NCBI RefSeq assembly: GCF_016900655.1
Contig: NZ_JACJKH010000004.1
Span: forward strand, 62,001 to 126,000
Reading direction: 5' to 3'
Source: Drancourtella massiliensis
GTDB lineage: Bacteria > Bacillota > Clostridia > Lachnospirales > Lachnospiraceae
Length of the DNA: 64,000 nt
Position numbers and translations under genes: made by a program. Shown piece after piece: positions 56,682 to 64,000 of the stretch. Every line of letters begins with the position of its first letter. Position 1 is the first letter of the stretch. The notes beneath the pieces were generated by a model. The model searched no databases. It saw only the letters and a list, made by a program, of their open reading frames with translations, and had not been told where the DNA came from.

Positions 56682-56763
56682 AAAAATGGAAGAATGTGAC
56701 CTGTTTTTATGTCGATATGCTCAAAAATTTGACATTAGGACATATAAATTGGTCATTCTTCCA
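56682..56763 (-). terminator. Possible terminator of the AraC regulator gene
   Basis: Read on the minus strand, TGGAAGAATGACC and GGTCACATTCTTCCA are complementary except for two extra bases, and TTTTTA follows. The enclosed loop is about 49 bases, which is long, so this is a weak call. Confidence 0.4.
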
Positions 56764-56816
56764 TTCATAAGGCAGGGTGCGGATTGTATAATTACACCCG
56801 AAGAAGACAAGTAATA

Positions 56817-57698
56817 TTAGTTTTCAGATGAACCGGTTTTAAGTTTTCGATATGCAGATGGAGAGTATCCGGTTGCATTGCGAAACATTTTTGAAAACGC
56901 TAGGGAATCTTCATATCCTACATTATGGGCAATATCTTTAATGAATATATCGGTGGAGGCGAGCAGATTTTTGGCCTGTTCAATCCGATAATTTAAGAGA
57001 TATTTTTGTGGAGACATCTGTAGTTTCTTGTTAAAAATGTAGAACAGATAAGATCGTGTAATACCTATATAGTCGGCGATGTCCTGAATGTGAATATTCT
57101 TATTGTAATTAAAGTGTATGTACTGCAGGGCGTGTTCAAAATATGTCTCAGGAAGGTAGTCGTGATGCTTCTGAGGATATTGGGAATCGGCTGAGTGGGA
57201 AGAAGCAGTCAGCATGGAAAAGAGTGAAAACAACAGACTGACACGACAAAGTTCGTTGGTAATGGTCAGCTGATGGGTTTTCAGCATTTTCCGGATAACA
57301 TCAGCGTATTCTTCCGGATCGCTGTTGCAGTCTCGGATATATGGGGAGGAGCCGAAGCCGGCCTGTTCCATATACTGTGCGGACTTGTTTCCGAGAAAGC
57401 TGATAAAAGCGTAGGTCCACGGTGTCTGGCTGTCGGCATAATAGCGGGCTTGAGTATTTGGAGGAATCAGAAAGATCTGTCCCTTTTTCAGATGATGGAT
57501 CTGATGATCAATTTCAAAGTAGCCGCTTCCATCGAGAATAAAATGCATATGGTACTGAGGGCGGAGCTTTGGACCCCACGTATAGTTTGGAGGGCATTTC
57601 TGAATGCCGCACCTTGTCAGATACAGATCGTTGGTTTGATGTTCAATATGGTCGAGACACTGGAAGCCGACAACATCACGATATACATTTGTTTCCAT
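56817..57698 (-). CDS. AraC family transcriptional regulator
   Basis: The 293-residue protein has an N-terminal cupin sugar-sensing domain (LRPQYHMHFILDGSGYFEIDH, LKKGQIFLIPP) and a C-terminal pair of AraC helix-turn-helices (NIHIQDIADYIGITRSYLFYIFNKK and IKDIAHNVGYEDSLAFSKMF, within about residues 195-285). It is divergent from an alpha-galactosidase gene with 87 bases between them, which fits a raffinose- or melibiose-type activator (RafR/MsmR-like). The start has AAAGGAGGG upstream. Confidence 0.92.
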   Translation of the reverse strand: METNVYRDVVGFQCLDHIEHQTNDLYLTRCGIQKCPPNYTWGPKLRPQYHMHFILDGSGYFEIDHQIHHLKKGQIFLIPPNTQARYYADSQTPWTYAFISFLGNKSAQYMEQAGFGSSPYIRDCNSDPEEYADVIRKMLKTHQLTITNELCRVSLLFSLFSMLTASSHSADSQYPQKHHDYLPETYFEHALQYIHFNYNKNIHIQDIADYIGITRSYLFYIFNKKLQMSPQKYLLNYRIEQAKNLLASTDIFIKDIAHNVGYEDSLAFSKMFRNATGYSPSAYRKLKTGSSEN

Positions 57699-57740
57699 AT
57701 GAGTCCCTCCTTTGAAGCGAAGTTAAAATTACATAAATAT

Positions 57741-57769
57741 AGCATAAAAGTATTTCAGAAAAAAGTCAA
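57741..57769 (-). promoter_or_regulatory. Probable promoter of the AraC regulator
   Basis: On the minus strand TTGACT (57764-57769) and TATGCT (57741-57746) are separated by 17 bases. No good -35 is seen for the divergent galactosidase gene, as is usual for activator-dependent promoters. Confidence 0.55.
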
Positions 57770-57785
57770 GGCAAGGAGAATCAAA

Positions 57786-59519
57786 ATGAAAGTTGTAAGT
57801 AATATCAAAGCAGAATTGAACTGGACTTCCAGATCCTTACCGGATGGACGTCAGGTTTACAACATATCCCTGGATCAGATTCCGGAGGGAGCGGATCAGA
57901 CGGTCATTACCTGTGAATGGAGTTTTCCGATCTGCGATATAGCTGGGAAATGGCATCCGAACTGCAGATATGACAGAACAGTGAAAGCGGACTGGGCGCA
58001 TGGAGAGGTTTCCATGAGTTCTGTATCAGCCCCATTGGTAGTATTTTTCAGCGAGGATGGAAAAAACAGCGGTACATTTGCTGTTTCCGAGGCGAAAAAG
58101 ATTGTCAGGATGAATCTGGGTGTTCATGAAGAAGACGGAACGATGAAATGCTGTGTGGATATTCATGTGGGGGCGGCAGATGAAGATCATTATGAAGTAT
58201 CTGTTCTGATGGATTACAGAAAGATCAGGTATGAACAGGCAATCAGAGAAGTTGGAATCTGGTGGGAGAAAGAATGCGGATTTGAGCCGGCATTTGTGCC
58301 GGAAGACGCGAAAGAGCCGATGTACTCTTTCTGGTATTCTTACCATCAGGAAATCACAGATGAAGAGATCGAAAAGGAATGCCGCAATGCAAAGGAACTG
58401 GGATTTAAGACCGTAATTGTAGATGACGGCTGGCAGACTGATGACATAAATCGTGGTTATGGGTACTGCGGAGACTGGGAAGTCGCTGAAAAGAAAATCA
58501 AAAATATGCAGCAGCATGTAGATAATGTTCACAAGCTGGGGATGAAATACCTGCTGTGGTTCAGCGTTCCTTATGTTGGTATGTATTCAAAAATGTGGGA
58601 ATTATTCCATGATAAGCTGATCGCGGTAGATGAAGAACAGCATACGGGAATTTTGGATATCAGATATCAAAAAGTCAGAGCATATTTAAAAAATATTTAT
58701 GTGAAAGCTGTACGTGAATGGGGACTTGACGGTCTGAAACTTGATTTCATCGATGAGTTCTATGAGAGAAAAGATACACCAAAGGCGAATGCCGATATGG
58801 ACTGTGTTTGCCTCCAGACAGCGCTTGACAAGCTGCTTGGTGAGACGATGGAAGAACTCAAAAAGATCGATGAAAACATTCTGATTGAATTCAGACAGCG
58901 TTACATCGGACCGTTTATCAAGAAATACGGAAATATGTTGAGAGTCTGTGACTGTCCGGAATCCGGACTTGCAAACAGAGTCGGAAGCATTGATCTGAGA
59001 CTGATGAATGAACATACAGCAGTTCACTGCGATCCGATTGTCTGGAATGAGGGAGAGACACCAGAGACAGCAGCACTGCAGATTGTAAATGCACTTTTTT
59101 CAACGCTGCAGTTTTCCGTAAAGACGGAATATCTGACAGATGCACATAAAAAAATGATCCGCAATTATATGGAGTTTATGCGGGAACATAAAGCATTACT
59201 GCAGGAGAGCGCAGTGACGGCAGAAGAACCGCAGAATTTATATCCGGAAGTCAGCGTAAGAGATGACGAGACGGAGATCGTAGCATTGTATTCAACCGGC
59301 CGGGTAGTTACTATCGGCTCACAACAGAGAGATTCCATCATTGTGAACGGAACAAGGGCAGAAGAAATTTATGTAAGAACAGAAAATGAAACAGCTGTCA
59401 AAGTCGTTCAGATTGACTGTTTCGGAACTGTTGTGAAGGAAGAAAGAATGATGCTTTCAGGCATCAAAAGTATTCCTTGTACTACGGCGGGGCGGATTGA
59501 AATAAAAAAAGAAAAATAA
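57786..59519 (+). CDS. GH36-like alpha-galactosidase
   Basis: The 577-residue protein has a short N-terminal beta domain and a (beta/alpha)8 barrel with TVIVDDGWQTDD, DGLKLDFIDEF (candidate nucleophile D320) and LRVCDCPESGLANRVGSIDLR (candidate acid/base D389), the clan GH-D pattern. It lacks the long N-terminal super-sandwich seen in the second GH36 gene at 62724, so it belongs to a shorter subgroup. No signal peptide. Alpha-galactoside cleavage is the likely activity. The ATG at 57786 has AAGGAG upstream; the open frame extends into the regulator gene but is not coding there. Confidence 0.85.
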   Translation: MKVVSNIKAELNWTSRSLPDGRQVYNISLDQIPEGADQTVITCEWSFPICDIAGKWHPNCRYDRTVKADWAHGEVSMSSVSAPLVVFFSEDGKNSGTFAVSEAKKIVRMNLGVHEEDGTMKCCVDIHVGAADEDHYEVSVLMDYRKIRYEQAIREVGIWWEKECGFEPAFVPEDAKEPMYSFWYSYHQEITDEEIEKECRNAKELGFKTVIVDDGWQTDDINRGYGYCGDWEVAEKKIKNMQQHVDNVHKLGMKYLLWFSVPYVGMYSKMWELFHDKLIAVDEEQHTGILDIRYQKVRAYLKNIYVKAVREWGLDGLKLDFIDEFYERKDTPKANADMDCVCLQTALDKLLGETMEELKKIDENILIEFRQRYIGPFIKKYGNMLRVCDCPESGLANRVGSIDLRLMNEHTAVHCDPIVWNEGETPETAALQIVNALFSTLQFSVKTEYLTDAHKKMIRNYMEFMREHKALLQESAVTAEEPQNLYPEVSVRDDETEIVALYSTGRVVTIGSQQRDSIIVNGTRAEEIYVRTENETAVKVVQIDCFGTVVKEERMMLSGIKSIPCTTAGRIEIKKEK

Positions 59520-59536
59520 AAAACGGAGGTAGTAAC

Positions 59537-60799
59537 ATGAAAAAGAGAATGAAAAGACTTGCAGCAGTTGGGCTTGTAACAGCGATGACAGGTACGATGC
59601 TTCTTGGATGTGGAGGTGGAAGCGGAAGTGACAGTGAAAGCGACACAACCAGTGATGGAAAAGTAAAAATTCGTTTTGCATCCTGGGAGACAGGAGATAC
59701 ACTGGACAGCCAACAGGAATGTGTTGATCAGTTTAATGAGAGCCAGGACAAGATCGAAGTTGTTCTGGAAGGATGGGGATCTGATTTCGACACAAAGATG
59801 ACAGCCAGTATGGGAGCAGGAGATGCACCGGACGTTATGTATATGTGGGATTACCCGACATATTCTGAAAGCCTGGAACCACTCGATGAGTATATTGAAG
59901 CTGAAGGAGAAGATTACAAGAACAATTTCTTCGAAGCACTTTGGCCATACAACTCTATGAATGATCAGATTTATGGTGTACCGGTCAGTGTAGTTACATC
60001 CTGTCTGTACTACAACAAAGACCTGTTTGATCAGGCTGGTGTAGAATACCCGACAGATGACTGGACATGGGAAGATGTGGCAGAAGCATCTAAGCAGATT
60101 CAGTCCAAGCTGGATGATGTAAATGGATTTACGCTTCCGATCGGAACACTTCCATACACACTGGAAATGTATCTGTGGAGCAATGGAACCGCGTTTGTTG
60201 ACGAAGATGGAAAACTGGACGGCAACATCAACAGTGACAAGTCTATAGAAGTATTCCAGACATTCCAGGATATGGAAAAAGATGGCGTATTATACGCATC
60301 TGAAGAAAGTGGACAGACAGAAATGCTGGGCGGCAAAACAGCAATGTACGTAGATGGTACATGGCCGATCAAACAGTTTGATGAAGAAGGACTGAATTAT
60401 GGTATTGCCCAGATTCCGAAATTTGAAGGAACAGAACATTCTATCAGTGTTATTAATACATCTGGTATTGCAATCTCCAAAGACAGCAAGCACAAAGAAG
60501 AAGCTTGGGAATTCCTGAAATTCTGGACAGGTGAGGAGATGAATAAATATCGTATTAATACAGAATTACCGGCATTAAAGTCTGTTGTTGACTCTGAAGG
60601 TCTGAGAGAAGACGAAAAATATGCTCCATTCTATACAGCGCTTGACAATTGTGCAGGTTATGTACCGGCAAGCTTTATTACTGAAGGATGGACGGAGATT
60701 GACGCAGATGTTCAGCTTGCATTTGAAAGCATTATCAATCCAAGCAGCCTTGCAGATGTAAAAGATACTCTGAATGAAGTTGTTGAAGCACACGAATAA
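59537..60799 (+). CDS. ABC sugar transporter, substrate-binding lipoprotein (CUT1)
   Basis: The 420-residue lipoprotein has a basic N-terminus, a hydrophobic stretch and a lipobox LLGC with C25, then a Ser/Asp/Thr-rich linker. The mature part (KIRFASWETGDTLDSQQECVDQFN, GAGDAPDVMYMWDYPTYSESLEPLDE) is clearly paralogous to the protein at 26444 but has diverged more than the permeases have. Together with the GH36 enzymes it likely binds alpha-galactosides such as raffinose or melibiose. CGGAGGTAG precedes the ATG. Confidence 0.92.
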   Translation: MKKRMKRLAAVGLVTAMTGTMLLGCGGGSGSDSESDTTSDGKVKIRFASWETGDTLDSQQECVDQFNESQDKIEVVLEGWGSDFDTKMTASMGAGDAPDVMYMWDYPTYSESLEPLDEYIEAEGEDYKNNFFEALWPYNSMNDQIYGVPVSVVTSCLYYNKDLFDQAGVEYPTDDWTWEDVAEASKQIQSKLDDVNGFTLPIGTLPYTLEMYLWSNGTAFVDEDGKLDGNINSDKSIEVFQTFQDMEKDGVLYASEESGQTEMLGGKTAMYVDGTWPIKQFDEEGLNYGIAQIPKFEGTEHSISVINTSGIAISKDSKHKEEAWEFLKFWTGEEMNKYRINTELPALKSVVDSEGLREDEKYAPFYTALDNCAGYVPASFITEGWTEIDADVQLAFESIINPSSLADVKDTLNEVVEAHE

Positions 60800-60846
60800 G
60801 GTTGTAGAATAAAAATATCCGGTCCGTACATGAAAGAACGGACAAA

Positions 60847-60873
60847 GGGAGGGGGAGAGCGCTTCTCCTCCTC
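60847..60873 (+). other. Intercistronic hairpin between binding protein and permease genes
   Basis: A G-rich arm (GGGAGGGGGAGAG) pairs with TTCTCCTCCTC around a three-base loop, with some G-T pairs. There is no T run. It lies at the same place as the hairpin at 27681 in the paralogous locus. Confidence 0.5.
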
Positions 60874-60892
60874 GAAATAAGGAGAGAGTCAC

Positions 60893-61816
60893 ATGAAAAA
60901 ATTTAAATGGAAGACGGTCACGCCATATCTGTTCATTCTTCCATGGATTATCGGCTTTTTAGTCTTTACATTAGGACCGCTGATCTTTTCTCTTTGCATC
61001 AGCTTTTTTGACTGGCCGGTTGTCGGAGAACGTACATTTGTGGGACTGGGAAACTACATAGAAATGTTTACTCAGGATAAGCAGGTAATAAAATCCCTGA
61101 CTATCAGTATTAAATATGCCGCTATTTTTGTACCGCTGAATATTTGTATCGCTTTGTTCCTTGCGATGCTGATCAGCCAGCCGTTAAAAGGAATCAAGGT
61201 TTACAGAACGATTTTTTATATCCCGGCCGTTGTGTCCGGTGTTGCGACATCCGTAATCTGGAGCTGGGTATTAAACAGCGACTATGGTGTATTGAACTAT
61301 CTGCTTTCACTGATCGGGATTGAGGGACCTAAATGGCTCGTAGATCCGGCATGGGCGATTCTGGCAGTCGTTATTGTAAGTGCTTTTGGAGTCGGAACCA
61401 TGATGCTCGTGTTCTATACGAATATCAAAGGAATTTCGGCAGAACTCTATGAAGCGGCAGCGCTCGACGGCGCAGGTCCGGTCAGACAGTTTTTCAGCAT
61501 TACACTGCCGATCATCACGCCTACATTATTATTTAACCTGATTACTTCAATCATCAGTTCTTTCCAGCAGGTAACACTTGTAATGCTGCTGACCGGAGGC
61601 GGACCGATGAAATCCACATATTTCTACGGGCTGATGACATACAACAACGCGTTCAGACACCATAAGCTTGGATACGCAAGTGCCAATGCATGGGTAATGT
61701 TCATCATTATTCTCTGTCTGACCGCTCTTGTATTCAAATCATCCTCCATGTGGGTATTCTATGAGAATGAAATGAACTCCGGATCGAAAAAGAAAAAGAA
61801 GAGGAGGAAAAAGTAA
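60893..61816 (+). CDS. ABC sugar transporter permease (MalF type)
   Basis: The 307-residue permease has six membrane segments and the EAA loop ELYEAAALDGAGPVRQFFSITLPIITP. Its length is identical to the permease at 27724, and many long segments are the same, for example LFNLITSIISSFQQVTLVML. Its stop overlaps the next start by one base. No ATPase subunit lies nearby. Confidence 0.93.
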   Translation: MKKFKWKTVTPYLFILPWIIGFLVFTLGPLIFSLCISFFDWPVVGERTFVGLGNYIEMFTQDKQVIKSLTISIKYAAIFVPLNICIALFLAMLISQPLKGIKVYRTIFYIPAVVSGVATSVIWSWVLNSDYGVLNYLLSLIGIEGPKWLVDPAWAILAVVIVSAFGVGTMMLVFYTNIKGISAELYEAAALDGAGPVRQFFSITLPIITPTLLFNLITSIISSFQQVTLVMLLTGGGPMKSTYFYGLMTYNNAFRHHKLGYASANAWVMFIIILCLTALVFKSSSMWVFYENEMNSGSKKKKKRRKK

Positions 61817-62637
61817 TGAAAATGTCTAAAAAAACAAAAGTAGTACTGTATGTGATTTTGACATTGATTGCAGTTTACTTTTTGTTCCCTTTCGTATATA
61901 TGTTCTTTTCCACATTTAAGTCAGAAACAGAGGCAGTTGCCTACCCGCCAAGTTTCCTGCCGGATATCTGGAACTGGCAGAATTACGTGGATGCATGGAA
62001 CGCTCAGCCGTTCGGTACATTTTTAAAGAACTCTGTAATTGTAACGGTAGGATCCGCATTAGGATCCATGGTATCCGCAGCGCTTGTTGCATATGGATTT
62101 GCAAGATTCCAGTTCAGAGGGAAAAACATCCTCTTCATGCTGTTGCTTTCCACAATGATGATTCCGTGGGACGTTACAATGATCCCGCAGTATATGGAAT
62201 TTAATATGTTTGGATGGCTGAACACGCTGAAACCGTTGATCGTCCCGTCCTGGTTTGGATCTGCATATTATATCTTCCTGATGCGCCAGTTCTTAATGGG
62301 CGTACCGAAAGATTTCGAGGAGGCAGCGAGAATTGACGGAGCAAATGCTTTCCAGATTTTCTATAAAATCTATGTTCCGATTATGAGACCTTCATTAATT
62401 CTGGTAGGTGTACTGAATATGCTTGCCGCATGGAACGATTACTTAGGACCATTGATTTTCCTGCAGGAAAGATCCAAGTACACACTGGCATTAGGTCTTG
62501 CATCATTTAAGGGTGTTTACTCTCAGGAAATTGTCCCGATGCTCTGTATTACTGTGATTATGATCGTACCGCCAATTTTGATCTTTTTATTTGCACAGAA
62601 ATATATTATTGAGGGAACCGGAGGAGCCATTAAGTGA
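61816..62637 (+). CDS. ABC sugar transporter permease (MalG type)
   Basis: The 273-residue permease has the EAA loop DFEEAARIDGANAFQIFYKIYVPIMRP and is the same length as its paralogue at 28650. It completes the membrane part of the alpha-galactoside importer. GAGGAGG precedes the ATG. A hairpin follows before the second galactosidase gene. Confidence 0.93.
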   Translation: MKMSKKTKVVLYVILTLIAVYFLFPFVYMFFSTFKSETEAVAYPPSFLPDIWNWQNYVDAWNAQPFGTFLKNSVIVTVGSALGSMVSAALVAYGFARFQFRGKNILFMLLLSTMMIPWDVTMIPQYMEFNMFGWLNTLKPLIVPSWFGSAYYIFLMRQFLMGVPKDFEEAARIDGANAFQIFYKIYVPIMRPSLILVGVLNMLAAWNDYLGPLIFLQERSKYTLALGLASFKGVYSQEIVPMLCITVIMIVPPILIFLFAQKYIIEGTGGAIK

Positions 62638-62645
62638 TTTAAGGC

Positions 62646-62682
62646 AGAGGGAATCTTTTCTAGTAAAAGGTTCCCTCTTTTG
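62646..62682 (+). terminator. Hairpin after the permease gene (terminator or attenuator)
   Basis: AGAGGGAA and CTTTT pair with AAAAG and TTCCCTCT around a short loop, followed by TTTG. The T run is short, so read-through to the next galactosidase gene is likely. Confidence 0.6.
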
Positions 62683-62723
62683 ATAAGATAAAGAAAAATG
62701 GGAATAGGAAAAAGGAGAATGAA

Positions 62724-64000
62724 ATGGCGATTCAATTTCACCAAACTTCAAAAGAATTTCATCTTTACAATGAACAGATCAGTTATATTATCAAAGTTCT
62801 GGAAAATGGCCAGTTAGGCCATGTATATTTCGGGAAACATCTCACAGACAGGGAAGATTTTGGCTATCTGGTGGAGTATGCAACAAGAGATATGGCTCCG
62901 TACCCGTTTGAAGGGAGAAGTAATTTTTCCCTGGAACATCTGAAACAGGAATATCCAACCTTTGGCTCCGGCGATACAAGATATCCGGCTTTTGAACTGG
63001 AAAGTGCGGATGGAAGCAGGGTCGCAGATTTTAAATATAAAACACACGAAATTTATTCCGGAAAGAAAGAAATTCAAGAACTCCCGGCTGTCTATGTGGA
63101 AGATGACAGCGAGGCTGACACTCTGGAAATTGTTCTGGAAGATACATTCTTAAAGACAGAGATCGTGCTGTCCTACACGATTTTCAATGGACGCCCGGTG
63201 ATTACAAGGCATGCACGTTTTGCGTGCGGAAATGAGAATGGAATTACGCTTTTAAACTGTATGAGCGGCTGCCTTGACCTGCCGGACAAAGAATATGAAA
63301 TGGTCGAACTTGCAGGGACATGGAACCGGGAGCGTCATCCGCATACGAGAAAACTGTGTTACGGTACCCAGGGAGTATACAGTATGCGTGGATGCAGCAG
63401 CCATCAGTTCAACCCGTTTTTGATGCTGAAGCGAAAAGAGGCAGATGAATTTTCCGGAGAAGTGATTGGGTTCAGTCTTGTCTACAGTGGAGATTTTCTT
63501 GCGCAGGTCGAGGTCGACAACTTCGACGTGACAAGAGTGGTAATGGGAATCCATCCAAATGAATTCCGCTGGGAACTGGAAAAGGGCGAATCCTTCCAGA
63601 CTCCGGAGATGGTGATGGTATACTCTGAACACGGGATGAATGGAATGAGTCAGACCTACCATGAACTGTACCGTACCAGACTTGCAAGAGGAAAGTGGAG
63701 AGATCAGGCAAGACCGATCCTGATCAATAACTGGGAAGCAACCTATTTTGACTTTAATGAAGAAAAGATACTGAATATCGCCCGGAAGGCAAAAGAGATT
63801 GGTATAGAGCTTTTTGTTCTGGATGACGGATGGTTCGGGAAGCGGAACTGGGACAATGCGTCTCTTGGAGACTGGTATCCGAATCTGGAAAAACTGCCGG
63901 AGGGCATTACAGGACTTGCCGGAAAAATCGAAGATCTGGGCATGAAATTCGGTCTGTGGTTTGAGCCGGAGATGACAAACAAGGACAGTGACCTGTTCCG
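62724..64000 (+). CDS. Alpha-galactosidase, GH36 (3' truncated by window end)
   Basis: The frame is open from the ATG at 62724 (AAAGGAGAATGAA upstream) to the window end, giving 425 codons. It shows the N-terminal super-sandwich domain of the large bacterial GH36 enzymes (IIKVLENGQLGHVYFGK, PAFELESADGS, TRHARFACGNENG), then the barrel start with LINNWEATYFDFNEEKIL, ELFVLDDGWFGKRNWDN and FGLWFEPEM. The nucleophile (usually in a KWDMN motif) and acid/base lie beyond the window. It likely cleaves raffinose-family sugars or melibiose in the cytoplasm, and it forms part of the same locus as the upstream importer. Confidence 0.93.
   Translation, partial: MAIQFHQTSKEFHLYNEQISYIIKVLENGQLGHVYFGKHLTDREDFGYLVEYATRDMAPYPFEGRSNFSLEHLKQEYPTFGSGDTRYPAFELESADGSRVADFKYKTHEIYSGKKEIQELPAVYVEDDSEADTLEIVLEDTFLKTEIVLSYTIFNGRPVITRHARFACGNENGITLLNCMSGCLDLPDKEYEMVELAGTWNRERHPHTRKLCYGTQGVYSMRGCSSHQFNPFLMLKRKEADEFSGEVIGFSLVYSGDFLAQVEVDNFDVTRVVMGIHPNEFRWELEKGESFQTPEMVMVYSEHGMNGMSQTYHELYRTRLARGKWRDQARPILINNWEATYFDFNEEKILNIARKAKEIGIELFVLDDGWFGKRNWDNASLGDWYPNLEKLPEGITGLAGKIEDLGMKFGLWFEPEMTNKDSDLF

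Noticed and set aside
57273-57785. N-terminal extension of the GH36-like protein
   Set aside because: It is antisense to the AraC gene. A good ribosome binding site and ATG at 57786 fit the family start.

Overview
The window looks like a chromosomal segment of a Gram-positive anaerobe of the Lachnospiraceae (Clostridia). This is inferred from strong AGGAGG-type ribosome binding sites, anaerobic enzymes (iron-sulphur L-serine dehydratase, NrdD/NrdG, anaerobic corrin-ring pathway with CbiK/CbiD/CbiG), CUT1-type sugar importers without their own ATPase, and a Bce-type sensor/transporter module. I cannot fix the species from sequence alone. No rRNA, tRNA, CRISPR array, prophage or transposase gene was seen.

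Region 1 (1-25.5 kb) is a near-complete anaerobic cobalamin (B12) locus. After the end of sdaAA, a CPBP-family membrane protein and a small DUF6483-like protein, a first group cbiG-cbiJ-cobU-cobO is followed by sbcD-sbcC. Then a promoter, a cobalamin riboswitch and a terminator hairpin precede a 16-kb, tightly overlapping run: cbiK-cbiD-cbiL-cbiF-cbiH-cbiET-cbiA-cobT-cobS-cobC-cbiB-cobD-cbiP-cbiC-hemC-cobA/hemD. Together these cover porphobilinogen to adenosylcobalamin, apart from precorrin-2 oxidation. The genes for 5-aminolevulinate and porphobilinogen synthesis, precorrin-2 dehydrogenase and cobalt uptake are not in the window. A strong hairpin at 25470-25535 ends the run.

Region 2 (25.5-38.6 kb) has a lone Uma2-family nuclease on the minus strand and then a sugar-use locus: lipoprotein binding protein, two permeases, GH2 beta-galactosidase, GH65 phosphorylase, beta-phosphoglucomutase, M42 aminopeptidase, LacI regulator and an EamA exporter. 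The likely flow is import of a glycoside, beta-galactose removal, phosphorolysis to beta-glucose-1-phosphate and conversion to glucose-6-phosphate. A palindromic operator lies inside the promoter.

Region 3 (38.6-56.3 kb) is mostly housekeeping and regulation: Na/phosphate symporter, P-type ATPase, NrdG and NrdD (with candidate NrdR boxes), a GntR regulator divergent from proC with four matched operator copies, a TetR-EamA pair, bioY under a BirA box, a MarR-YczE-like pair with its own operator, and a BceRS-BceAB-like module.

Region 4 (56.2-64 kb) begins with two long palindromes resembling REP-type elements. It continues with an AraC regulator divergent from an alpha-galactoside locus: a GH36-like alpha-galactosidase, a second ABC importer closely paralogous to that of region 2, and a second GH36 alpha-galactosidase cut by the window end.
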